Source of the DNA: Dryas octopetala
Taxonomy: Eukaryota; Streptophyta; Magnoliopsida; Rosales; Rosaceae
Assembly (NCBI GenBank): GCA_963921425.1
Contig: OY992832.1
Location: forward strand, 20,248,835-20,312,834
Direction of reading: 5' to 3'
DNA: 64,000 nt
Position numbers and translations under genes: made by a program. The notes below the pieces were generated by a model. It did not search any database, was not told the DNA's origin, and worked only from the letters and a program-made list of their open reading frames with translations. Positions 23,301-34,725 of this stretch are shown one piece after another (the stretch's first letter is position 1; every line of letters starts with the position of its first letter).

Positions 23301-24779
23301 TTTTTTTTTTTTTTTTTTTTCATGTTTTAACATTTAGAGTCCCTTTTATAAGGCCAAAAAAAGGAATGTGCCAAAAATGGAAATAAGTTGAAAAAAATGC
23401 GAAATTAATGAAAAATGCTAATTAGGGCTTAAATGATAGAATTTGGCCGAAAACGCGCTTAGGCAGTGGCAAAGTGACTGGTTTTGTTCATCTCATCAAT
23501 TCCAATCAGCTTGCTAAATTTCACGAGATTCCGAGTTCGGGGCCGATGATTTCTACTAGTCTTATTTTATGTCATTTTTGAAGCCTAGAACATCCTAAAA
23601 TGGAAGTTCAATGCATCAACTAAGAAATTAAAGAAACTATGAATTCATTAATTACAACACAAAAGATTTTTTTCAACAAATGGAGGCCTTTGGTTCGGTT
23701 TTTACGATTTCTGAAGATCAAAACCGAACCGAATATAAGGGATGATCATTTTGGTTTGGTTTTTGGTCAAAAATTGACTTTTTTGGTTTGGTTCGGTCGA
23801 TTTTTTGATTTTCAAACCCACCCTTACGAGTGTTCAGTGAACAATTTGAGTTTTTTCTTAATTTTTGAACCAGCTAATGTTTGGGTTATTTTATGTTTCT
23901 CATTTTATGTTTTCAATTAAAGCACCCTAAATTAAATGGATATACAATTGGAATGCGAGAAAAAAAATATGTAGCAATTACAGAAAAAAGCCCTATCCCT
24001 ATAATCCTATTAGCTTCCGGACAAAATTATCTTGTATCTCGGGCAGGAAAACAGAGGTGAGCAGCACCTCCACCTTAAACCTTTGCATATTGACAAATCC
24101 CAACTATATATTCATTCATTCCTCTCTTTCTGGAAAAGGTGAAGAAGAAGTCGTTGTTATAACACAAGCTCAGCTTACTCATCAAGGTTCGTTGCGTAGC
24201 ATCGTCGCTTTAGACTCACAGCTTCGTCAAACTTTCTTTGATTCTTGTTTGATTGCTTTCTGAGTTAAGATTCGAAAGCAGAAGAAATATATGCAAGTCA
24301 AGAATCCAAGTTGTTGTTTTTTAATATTGATCAGAAGCTTTACTCTTCTTTTTCATCTATATTTCTGCCAAGAAGCTTAATTTATACATACATACATATA
24401 TATACATGTATATAATATTATATGAACTCTTGTTATCATCTAAATTTTCATGAAGCGGATCTAAGAAACAGAAATTTCAATTTGGATATGCTTTTGAGCT
24501 TGGTTAGTGTGATGTATTGGGATTCCTGTGTTTGATTATGTGCGAGTTTGTGGAATATTTTCGATTTGATAATTAAATTTTTGTAGATTTTGGTGAAACA
24601 GATTGAATTAGACTCAATTAGTATTGTTGAGAAAGTTCATTTCAGTAGTTCATGAGTTTCAGCTGCTGATTGATGTGTAGGTACCTTAATTAAGACAAGA
24701 GGTATACTTAATCAAGATTTCATCATCAGAGGTTTAAATAAGGGGTTTTGAAGTAATTAAATTGTCTACGTTGTGCTCA
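20309..24779. other. Intergenic region between HDA9 and invertase, with repeat remnants
   Basis: The first few hundred bases are the HDA9 3' UTR. The rest is AT-rich without a recognisable gene. 20806-20820 is a short ATGT repeat. 22660-23160 contains repeated CGAGCACTCGA-type and CAGTAGATG motifs, perhaps the ends of a decayed transposon. 23205-23830 is rich in GGTTCGGTTTGG and ends AACCCACCCTTA, like the right end of a hAT MITE whose left end is lost, with a poly-T run near 23299-23320. From about 24060 a leader of the invertase is likely, with a candidate 5'-UTR intron starting near 24186 (AAG|GTTCGT). Confidence 0.5.
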
Positions 24780-27700
24780 ATGGCTAGTACGGAAGGTGCT
24801 CGACATGTTCTATGTGGGGCATTACGTCGCCTTGGCTCTTTTGATCTAAGTTTAAGCAATAGAAATGGAGTATCGGGTGTAAATAATACACAGAAAAGAA
24901 GTTTGGTGTGTACCCAAGTGCATAAAAATTCAAGAATTTCACAGGATTGCAGGAGGACATGTGCGTTGCAGGGTACCAATGGTGTTTTTCACAGAAAAAG
25001 TAATGTTAGTAGGTTGGATTCTATGAGTTGCAAATGTCAACAGGCAGAAAGTTTTAGAGGGCTAACGGCAGAAGATCAGCATAGGACCTTGTTAGTGAAC
25101 AAATCAGATAAAGCAGTATCAGTTCCTCCTAATGGTATAACTAGTCCAGGTACTGATGAATTCAAGGTGGATCAACAACTGAGAAATGAAAAGGGAGGAT
25201 TTGGGTCAAATGGTAATCCGGCTGCAGCTGGAAAAGATAAAGATCATACACAGAAGGTTGGGACCAATTTGATGGAGGAAGAAGCATGGAATTTACTGAA
25301 GAACTCCATGGTCTATTATTGTAACAATCCTATCGGAACCATTGCTGCTAATGATCCAAGCTCTACTAGTACTCTGAACTATGATCAGGTTTTTATTCGT
25401 GACTTCATACCTTCTGGGATAGCTTTCCTTTTAAAAGGGGAGTATGATATTGTGCGGAACTTCATTCTTCATACCCTTCAGTTGCAGGTAAAATAATCTC
25501 TTATTTGAGTACCAAATCCACAATTTGAATTGAGTTAATGTGATATATATATATATATATATATATTTTTTCATTTTTTAGTTCCATGTAGTCAGGTGTT
25601 TCTTTTTTCTCCTCTTTTTCTCACAAATTTGCTTAGAAATTTATTATAGTTGGTTTTCCACTTTCAATATAACCAGTAGAAAACCCTATCTTAGTTACGT
25701 ATTTATGATCTGAAAGTCCCCTTATTATTACACATTTCAATTAGTCGAGTGTGCATTGTCATGTAAATGCTTTGCTTATAAGTTTGGTTTCAGACGTGAA
25801 TGTTATGACTTAATGTTATTACATAGGGGACACACTCACAGGTCGTTGTTATACTTCAAATGGGCTGTCCCTAAGAGAGCTCTTCATAATCACTTTATAT
25901 TGTCCAAATGGACCCAACACATAACCAATATGAGATTCAGCACATGCTTGCACAATCCACACACAAATAGAATTGGGTGATATAATGTTAGGACTCACCA
26001 TATCAACATGATATCCCAAAGGACTAGTCACTGATGGAGTTCTCTGTAATCACCTTATATATTTCCAATTGATCCAATACACAACCGATGTGGGACTCAG
26101 CACACTAGAACAACCCACTCCAATAGAACTGGGTATCAAAATGGAACTTTATTCTATAATCAAAACTGACACAGCTTATGATAAGAAAGTCTTTCTCTCT
26201 TCCTTATTTAAAGTCTACACACCAAATGTTTTGACTCCATATGAATACTTTGGCTTCTAACAGATTAGCATTAGAAATATCTGGATCACACACATTAATT
26301 TCATTCTTAGTCACACACATAATATTTCATTCTCAGAGAGGGCCCATTATCTGGAAGCTCCCTTGGAAGCATGAATTCTGTTACAGATACTGACTTTCAT
26401 TGTACTTAGTTTACCTTGTTTCTGCCATTCTAGTGAACCACACTCCTTTTTATTACAGAGCTGGGAGAAAACCATGGATTGCTATAGTCCTGGCCAAGGA
26501 CTGATGCCTGCTAGTTTCAAGGTTCGCACTGTTCCACTTGATGGTGATGATTTTGCAACCGAAGATGTATTAGATCCTGACTTTGGTGAAGCTGCTATTG
26601 GTCGTGTTGCCCCAGTTGACTCTGGTAGGAAGTTCATTCTATCTTATAATTTCTCTTTGAAAATGTATCTGGTTTTTGAATGTTTATGATGCAGAACCAA
26701 TAGGAAGAGAGAAATAGAATAGGGAGAAAGAGAGGAGGACAACATTATGGAGGCACTAACATTTAAATATTTCATAATGCAAGTGGATCATATCGCTAAT
26801 GACTCTATGACTAATGATCTTTCTGTCAGGGTTATGGTGGATTATATTGTTACGAGCTTATGGAAAATGCTCTGGAGATCTTTCAGTGCAGGAAAGAGTT
26901 GATGTGCAAACAGGGATAAAAATGATTTTAAAGCTGTGTCTTGCTGATGGTTTTGATATGTTTCCAACATTATTGGTCACAGATGGTTCTTGCATGATAG
27001 ATCGCCGAATGGGAATTCATGGTCATCCTTTGGAGATTCAAGTAAGTACCTTTTATTAATTGTTCATGATCATAAGTGCCTTTCAGATGAGTTCTTTCAT
27101 CTCCTTGTGTGTATGTACTATGATGTTCAGATCCCTTATTTTCTTGCTTATTGCTAGTGAATACTATTAGAGTAAATCCCCTTTTGTTTATATATCCCTA
27201 CTACAACTTTGCTAGTCATCGTGGTGCTTCCCATTTTTCTATCTCTGCTTTTTCTCTGTTCTTAAAGAAGTTAGCATGCCTCGCTTTGGACTTGTGTCAT
27301 CTGCATGCCCTTCTGCTTTTGGACCCTAATATTATGGAGGTTCAGGAACTGTTAGAGAAGCTTAAATTTTCATTTCATATAAACTAATAAATTTATTTTA
27401 CCAGTACAATCATAAGGAGCAGTAATTCTGAATCACAGGAAATAGCTGCCCCTATTTTTCTTTTTCCATAATTTTAAGTTTCCCCATAAGAAATATTGAC
27501 CGTTACAACCTTGGAATGCAAAAATCAAATGAATGAATTTAATTATGCAAATATCTAAAGCGATATGCAATAATGGATTAGTAACACATCTGAAATAGCT
27601 ATATGTTTTTGGTGTACTTATTGCTGCTTAAGATGATAATGGATATCAATGAACCGCCTGAGCAGATTTCAAAACAGTGTTTGGTGATTAGCATCACCTA

Positions 27701-29212
27701 TTCTCATGCTGATATCTGAATGGAAGATTCTAATGCCCCCATTTAATTGGACTTCTGGAACCTACTGTTTGAGCCATGTGTTTTGGTATAATATATGCTA
27801 AGATCAACTACGAAAAATGACTTTTTTGTTCTTTCTCCAGCCAACAATCAAGTTTTGTGTTATCAGACATGCTCTTATATGTTACTTTTAGATATTGATA
27901 TGTTGAGGTACACTTTAAATTTGAATCCTGGAAACCAAAGTTGTTCTGTAATGATAATAATCACAAGTCAACATTCATTTACCACTATAAAAGAACACTG
28001 GAACTAATAGTCTTTTTTATCAGAGAGGGAGGTTTTATTTGGGCACAGAAGCTTATCTTTCAGTTTAATAATTGTGTGGCTTCATTTATATGATGTTGCA
28101 TGTCACTGATGCTTGTCCTTGTAGGCACTGTTTTATTCAGCATTACTTTGTGCACGTGAGATGCTTGCTCCGGAGGATGCATCAGCTGACCTTATGCGAG
28201 CACTTAACAATCGTCTAGTTGCCCTATCTTTCCATATCAGGGAATATTACTGGATTGATATGAGAAAACTCAATGAAATTTACCGATACAAGACAGAGGA
28301 ATACTCATATGATGCTGTTAATAAGTTCAATATCTACCCAGATCAGATTCCATCCTGGCTGGTGGATTTTATGCCCAGTAAAGGAGGGTATCTGATTGGA
28401 AACCTGCAGCCTGCTCACATGGACTTTCGTTTCTTTTCTCTGGGAAACTTATGGTCAATTGTAAGCAGTCTTACAACGTTGGATCAGTCACATGCTATAT
28501 TGGATCTTATTGAAGCAAAATGGGATGAATTAGTGGCAGATATGCCGTTTAAAATATGTTATCCTGCTCTTGAAGGCCGGGAATGGCAACTCATCACAGG
28601 CAGCGATCCCAAAAACACGTAATGCCTTTACCTTGAATTTTGAAGTTTTCTTTCTCCTGTTTCCTAACTCATATCCTTGATTTTTATGTTGTAGTCCCTG
28701 GTCTTACCATAATGGAGGTTCTTGGCCAACATTGCTCTGGCAGGTAAGTTTTTTATTTGAACTTCAGTGAAGGCTGTAATTCCCGTATTTCCCGCAATCA
28801 TGCTTTGCACTGTTGGATAATTGTATTTACCTTGGAATCTAGCAGTAACTGGTTATTTGAGTGGTGATTAACACAACCATTGGGATTGTTTCAGCTCACT
28901 GTGGCATGCATAAAGCTTAATAGACCAGCCATCGCATCGAAGGCTATCGAGCTTGCTGAGAAGCGCTTATCGCTTGACAAGTGGCCTGAATATTATGACA
29001 CCAAGGGAGCAAGATTTATTGGAAAACAGGCACAGATGTTTCAAACTTGGTCAATTGCTGGATATCTTGTAGCGAAGCTCCTCCTCGCCAACCCAAGCGC
29101 AGCAAAGAACTTTGTGAATGAAGAGGATTCAGAGCTTGTAAATGCATTTTCTTGCATGATAAGTTCCAACCCGAGAAGGAAACGTAGTTGGAAAAAACAG
29201 ATTTTAGTATGA
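24780..29212 (+). CDS. Alkaline/neutral invertase (GH100), probably organelle-targeted
   Basis: The CDS is join(24780..25487, 26459..26624, 26830..27041, 28125..28618, 28695..28743, 28895..29212), six exons and 648 residues. The first ATG is at 24780; the frame is open further upstream but without another ATG. The enzyme hydrolyses sucrose to glucose and fructose. GH100 motifs are intact: [14 protein letters not shown] (nucleophile Asp about residue 208), then [15 protein letters not shown] (acid/base Glu about 515), [15 protein letters not shown] and the family-typical end [14 protein letters not shown]. About 165 N-terminal residues precede the catalytic domain. They are poor in acidic residues at first ([19 protein letters not shown]), like the mitochondrial or plastid A/N-Inv forms and unlike the short cytosolic ones. 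The exact organelle cannot be decided by eye. Intron 1 carries dispersed-repeat pieces and a TA microsatellite at 25542-25566. Confidence 0.95.
25905..26145 (+). repeat. Two repeat-family pieces in invertase intron 1
   Basis: GACCCAACACATAACCAATATGAGATTCAGCACA and GATCCAATACACAACCGATGTGGGACTCAGCACA lie about 165 bases apart as diverged direct copies, each shown here only by its shared order of motifs. The second is followed by CTCCAATAGAACTGGGTATCAAA, which matches the HDA9 intron 12 piece. ACCGATGTGGGACTCA is common at the ends of small plant LTR-type elements, but no complete element can be outlined. Confidence 0.4.
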
Positions 29213-29706
29213 AAAACGGATTTTAGTATGAAGCAAAGAGGGATCTGGCTGATCGAGAATTCAATCAAACATTTTTAAGTGAACGATGCGGCCACTAATG
29301 AATTGAAGCATTGGGCTGAGGTCTGAATTAGTTCAAGTACAACAGACGAAGTTCATTTCATAAAGTATCATTGTACAGTTGCTTTAATATACGGCAATTT
29401 TTATGAACACAGTTTTAGTTTTCACACTGTAAAGAGTTGTAAAAATGATGATCTTGTGTCCAAGTAATATCCAATATATACTTCTTGTTTTGAACTGGAT
29501 TCAATCTTCTTTAGTGAACTTGCTGATACATTGATGAAAATGAGTAAATCTTGTTTTTTATCCCATGAAAATTAGTAAATCTTGAGTTAGCCAATTCTAT
29601 GTACTTTATAAATTTTTTTGAAAAATAAGGTTTGAATGATTAATAGTTAAGTACATGTCAACTTTGGTATGATGTATTCAAACTACAGTGATGCAATCCT
29701 CACCTT

Positions 29707-30219
29707 TATTTTTTAGGCTTTTTTTACCCAAATACCACCTGACTATAGGAAGTGTCATCTCGTACCACCTAAATTTTTTTTCTTGTCAATTTATCACTTA
29801 AAGTATCAATATGTGCCAATGTGGCACCTACAGTTAATTTTTCTGTTAAATCATCAACTTTTTTCTCAAATTTATTAGTTTGTCCTTAAGTATAATTAAG
29901 AAGAGAGAGGGAAGGAGAGGAAGGGAGGCCGGCATTGTCAGAGATGGGTAGGCATTGGGGGTGAGGGTGGGTTGACTGATTTCGTTTTTAAGTGTATTTA
30001 GATTTTTGTTTTGTTTTCCAAATATTTTATAATATGAATTGATAATATTACCCTCCAAGTTAACAGAAAAATTGACAGAAATGGATGACATGTGCCACAT
30101 TGGCGTATATTGATACTTCAAGTGATAAATTGACCCAAAAAAAAAGTTTGAGTAGTATGAGAGCACACCCCCTATACTATAGTCCATATGGTATTTAGGT
30201 AAAAAAAGCCTATTTTTTA
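29707..30219. mobile_element. MULE-type MITE (29716-30210) with perfect 9-bp target duplication
   Basis: The element of 495 bp starts GGCTTTTTTTACCCAAATACC and ends with its near-exact reverse complement (GGTATTTAGGTAAAAAAAGCC). Long inverted arms of roughly 150 bases follow, pairing ACTTAAAGTATCAATATGTG-type sequence with its complement. TATTTTTTA flanks both sides at 29707-29715 and 30211-30219. A nine-base duplication with long inverted repeats is the signature of Mutator-like non-autonomous elements. It sits about 500 bases after the invertase stop. Confidence 0.88.
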
Positions 30220-31047
30220 ATATCAATTGTGTTTCAAACTTGAATAATAGAATAATTGTGATAGTATGAAAAGAAAAACACAAAGGCTGAGACTGGCCCG
30301 GCATACAAAGATTAGCCTAGAAGCATGAATAGATTTTTCCCTCTTTATGATGTTACAATATTCACCAATGTCTTACAATAGAAACCAACGATGTTTCTTT
30401 TCTTAGTGTATATCTTTAGAAGTCTCTGCTTATTCTAATTTTAATTTATTTTTCCGTCCTCTCTCGCCATCTGAACTAACCCAAAAACTTAAAATTAAGA
30501 TTTTGGGACAAAGATTCACATGTGTAATTGGAAATGTGGTCCATACAATTTCTTTTTCATAAAAAAAATAAGTTACAATTTAAAATCGCTTTTAACACCC
30601 AAAACTAAGAAGCTGTAAAATTGAGATTGAGAGTGATATGGAAGTCAAATATAAGAGATGACAGTCAAAGAGTTGGATGACAACCTCTTCTTCTTTTTGT
30701 CTGGATAAAAGGTTATGGTGAATGGTCGCTGTAGCTTTGACAAATCATTTGTGGTATTTGGGCTCCTCACCCGTCTAGCTCCTCCTTACCAATGATGTGG
30801 CATAATTATATTATGACATTTTTTTTATTATTATTGTCACATTGGAGGAGATCAAACTCTAAACTAAATTCTGTTTGTTGACAAGTGGTTTGAACCAAAA
30901 TTTCAGATGGAGCGAAGCAAGAATGATTTAATAGTAACAATCACAGGTACAACACTGAGAATGAGAGAAGACATGGTAGAAATTTATATATTGTTTCACT
31001 GGGAAGAGTAAGAAATTTCAATTTTTTTGCTCTCTTATTTATGCATT
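30220..31047. other. AT-rich spacer
   Basis: No gene or clear repeat is seen. The stretch joins the MITE to the RNase H remnant. Confidence 0.4.
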
Positions 31048-31676
31048 AGACCCCCAAAACCTGGAGTCAATCTACAGTTCGATATGGAGGAAGCTACAGA
31101 AGGAGACCGAGGTCACAGCAACATCGTTTTCAGTTTGAACTGTCACTTGGGCATTTGTTTTTTTTTTTTTGGCCACTCACTTGGGCATTTGTTGAGTTAT
31201 AAAGAATTTCCTAGGTTGCTTGTGACTGTGAGGAGCAGAAATGGGCATTGGACTCATTTGGACCTCTCGGATCAAATGGTATTTTACTTGGATTCTCCAA
31301 GTTCCACCCACAACTATGAGTTTGAAATTTTGCGAGGACAAAATCTTTTTAGCTTTGGTAACTGAGCTACTTGGTATGATAAAGGGCTTGAAGATTTTGA
31401 TGAGAGATAGAGGGCTTGAAGTCAGCAAGAGATCTGGGGTTCCATGCCATGAAGCTTGAAAGTGATGCACAAAGAGGTAACCTTTCAAGAGAAAGTAAGC
31501 ATGACAGGTGCCAAAGATGTGAGATTTTTCATAATTTTGATGAGTTCAGCAAAAATGCAAAATGTATTTACAGCCCAAGAGAGACCAACAAAGTGGCTCA
31601 CTCCTTGGCTCAATCTGCAATGAACATTAGTGAACCTATAATATGGATGGAAGATCTAGAGAGAAAGAGAGAGTAA
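31048..31676 (+). pseudogene. Broken RNase H-like domain (non-LTR retrotransposon or host-derived type)
   Basis: Pieces of a plant RVT_3-type RNase H domain appear in order but in different frames. First comes a start like PPKPGVNLQFDMEEA. A middle piece LVTELLGMIKGLKILMRDRG follows, which corresponds to the 'AE-L-AI-GL' helix. Then KLESDAQRGN, and finally YSPRETNKVAHSLAQSA, which corresponds to the 'R-NKVAH-LA' end. At least two frameshifts and damaged catalytic positions separate them, so no protein can be made. Such domains close the ORF of many plant LINE-like elements. No reverse transcriptase piece is visible beside it. Confidence 0.6.
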
Positions 31677-32009
31677 CTTTTCATTTTTGTATTTTGTCAG
31701 GTTAAACAACTCAACTTAAATGTATGACACCCATATTCCAGTGACATGAAACATTGATTAAATCAAGTAATGCAACAATTTTTTTACAATGAGGATTGTG
31801 AAGATAGCAAGAGATCCATTTGAAGCTACCTTTCACTTACAAATGACAATGTGGATAACATTAATGGCTTCACTCACAAACTAAAAGCTGCTTCACATCA
31901 TGAACAAAAAACTGCTTTAGATCACTAACAAGAAGTATTACGCAACAATGGACATCTTGCTGATCAACCCAAATCGTGAGAATGGATCAACTGGCTTTCA
32001 TCCCTTAGT

Positions 32010-33707
32010 TTAACAATCCAAAATGTGTTTGTTCTCGGCCGAGATGCTGTCCAGCAATGATTCACATGCATCTTCAAGTAAATCTAAAACCTGCAACGTC
32101 ATGATATTTCATAATTAGTATCAACTATAAAAGTACCAGAGTTATTAGCATGTGATAATGGTTAACTGGTTTTAAATGCAGGAATTCGGGATGGCTTGCT
32201 GACTAACGCAAAATTATAGACCTAAAGGACCCAATGTATCGATAGTGTCATTAAACTTTGTCTAATCTTGATTAAAGATTTCAGAGATTAGAGGACAACA
32301 GAACATTTCAATTCAAAATCCTGCACATACTAAAGAAAAATAACATTTAGTGACTAGAAACTGGAAAGGGGGAATTTAAAGGATTAGTTTGAATTATATT
32401 CTAGTAATTTTGACTTGTACAACATGCTTAACAAGGTTTGATGCAAAACTTTTAGCAAATTGAACACCAGCAGGCATGTCATATATACATGCTAGTATAA
32501 TGTAATGCTTCCATCCTTGATAATTTCATTAAATTTCCATCGCATTCAACATTACTCATGAGAAGAATAATTCAAAAGTGATGATTAAAAGGGAAAGATG
32601 TATTACCTTCTCAAAACCTTGTGGTCCACCATAATAAGGATCCGGTACTTCCGTTTCATCATGCTTCTTACAATAAGAACACATTAACTTAACCTGCATT
32701 ATCAATAACCATACAACACAAAATAATCAAAACCATACCAATCCATGATATCATCCTTAAACTAAGAACTAACTGCAAACCTTTTTATGAGCATCCTCAG
32801 GAAGAGGGTCTCTAAATTTCCACCTATTAAACGCCTCTATTATATCAGCTACAGCCAATATCAACACAGCAAGTTAATCAAATATAATACACATTTACAA
32901 ATATGTTGATAATTCGAGTATAAAAGCATGCAGAGGGATGATCCAAATTTGCAAGAAAATTAAGCTAAACCCATATCATGATTCTTGGGTTCCAAATAAA
33001 ATAATCCCACCTCGGTTCTGGTTGTCCATGGCAAGAATAAGATCAAAATCTATAAAATCCGAAGGCCGGATTGGCCTCGATAAGGAAGTTATCTGAATCC
33101 CACGCCTTTTAGAGGCTGCCCTCATTCTTGGGTCTGCTTCATTACCCTATAACACCAATAAATACAATTGAAAAACAGAAATTCTATTTTTTTTATTAAA
33201 AAAAAAAACATACTACAATGAAATGAAATATTGGCAGCCTGGCTTTGTGACTTCCATTTTCCTTTACTCTCCTATGTTTTTCTCAGCAACTAAAAACTGT
33301 AAAACAGGAGTTATATAGTTGAATAAATTTCCTACCTCATGGTAATCAATGGTGCCAGCAGAGTCAATCTTGAACTTGGAATCCAAACCCCTTTTCTTGA
33401 CCAAGTCCCTGAAGACTCCTTCAGCAGCTGGGCTTCTGCAGATGTTGCCAAGGCACACGAAGAGAACAGAGAACGGTTTGGTCTCTGCCTCTGCTGATGG
33501 TGTAGAAGCTGCCATTGGTGCTTTGGACGCAGACCCAGATGAGAAAGAGGTACTGGACTTGAGGGAATTTGAATGGAAGGTTGAGTTTTGTAGGGATGGG
33601 AATTGTGGAAGAAGAACAAGAAATGAGGGTTTTAGAGAGAGGTGGTTAGGGGAATGGCAAAACCGTAAATTCGGAGGGGTTGCTACTCTACTATGCAATG
33701 GCCTCAT
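32010..33707 (-). CDS. Low-molecular-weight protein tyrosine phosphatase with N-terminal extension
   Basis: The CDS is complement(join(32010..32090, 32607..32693, 32781..32848, 33011..33146, 33336..33707)), five exons and 247 residues. The P-loop VCLGNICRS gives the C-X5-R signature (Cys about 85, Arg about 91). VPDPYYGG carries the general-acid Asp of the family. AMDNQNR and FNRWKFRDPLPEDAHKK match the plant LMW-PTP core. The enzyme dephosphorylates phosphotyrosine; plant substrates are poorly known. The first 75 or so residues are rich in Ser, Pro and hydroxylated residues with few acids and look like a plastid transit peptide, which is inference. The ATG at 33705-33707 is the only plausible start; the frame upstream is open but has no other ATG. 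All introns are GT..AG. Confidence 0.94.
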
Positions 33708-34725
33708 TTCTCCAGGGAGTGTGGAGAAAATATATGTGTGTATCACTATATCTTGGAAATGGGAGCTTTGTTGCGTTGTGTTACTTGAATTGGTTATAGT
33801 AAAGGCCTCAGAATTGACTTTTGGGCCAGGTTTGATAATTGATGTTCTGTGGATTGAGTTCAGGCTTGGTGGTACTGGTATAGAATATAGAAACACTTAG
33901 CACCAAAATATTTAGTCCAAAAAAAAAATGCACTAAAATATAATAGAAAAAAAAAAACGAAAAAGAATACTGATCATTAGAAACATTGTTGAAAAAGCTT
34001 GTGGATGTATTGGTAGTGCTTTTAATAATGCAAAAAACACTTTTAGATAATTAAAAATGTTTTCTATAGCATTTAGCAGGAAAGGAGAAAACTATTTTTT
34101 ATTCAAGAAATTACAAATAAATACTTGTGTTTTTAATAAAATTTTATAGAAACTTCCAATAAAAACACTACAAAAGCTGTACAAAAACACTCCCAAACAG
34201 AATCATTATCCTTCTCGGACAATGAAGAAAACATTTACCAACATCCAAAACCAACATTCGAATTCCCCCTCTTTAGCCTCCCTTGTGACAGAGAAATAAA
34301 AACGAAAATAAAAACAATGACAGTAGCCTGTCTGCAGCATTTAACACCAGACTCCATGAAATTTAAATAGTTTACAACCTTGTAGAGAAGGGCTAAATTG
34401 GATATTGCAACTCGGGGAAAAACAGAAGTAATTTCTATATGATCTTCTGGAGATGAGGCACCATATTTTTAGCTTCTAGGAAAACAAGAAGTGCCGCAAA
34501 CATGAATACAGCTTGAGTTGTAAGACAAAAAGAAAAACATAAGGAAAATGCTACTCCGATTTCCATTTCTCTCAGCTACCGTATCAGTATTCATATATCA
34601 TACTCTACAACTAGCCACCAGTATTTTGAGTTACATTTAATTTACACTATAAGCTATATTATCAGTTTCGAAAACCGATGAGAAATTTCCAAAGAAGAGC
34701 AACTCTTTCCCCACATGAAATTTAA
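33708..34725. other. Spacer between the phosphatase and the kinase
   Basis: It holds the phosphatase 5' leader on one side and the kinase 3' UTR on the other (both genes on the minus strand). No other gene is seen. Confidence 0.5.

Noticed and set aside
33708-33896. Longer N-terminus for the LMW-PTP
   Set aside because: The upstream open stretch has no ATG (it begins with GTG) and looks like a leader.
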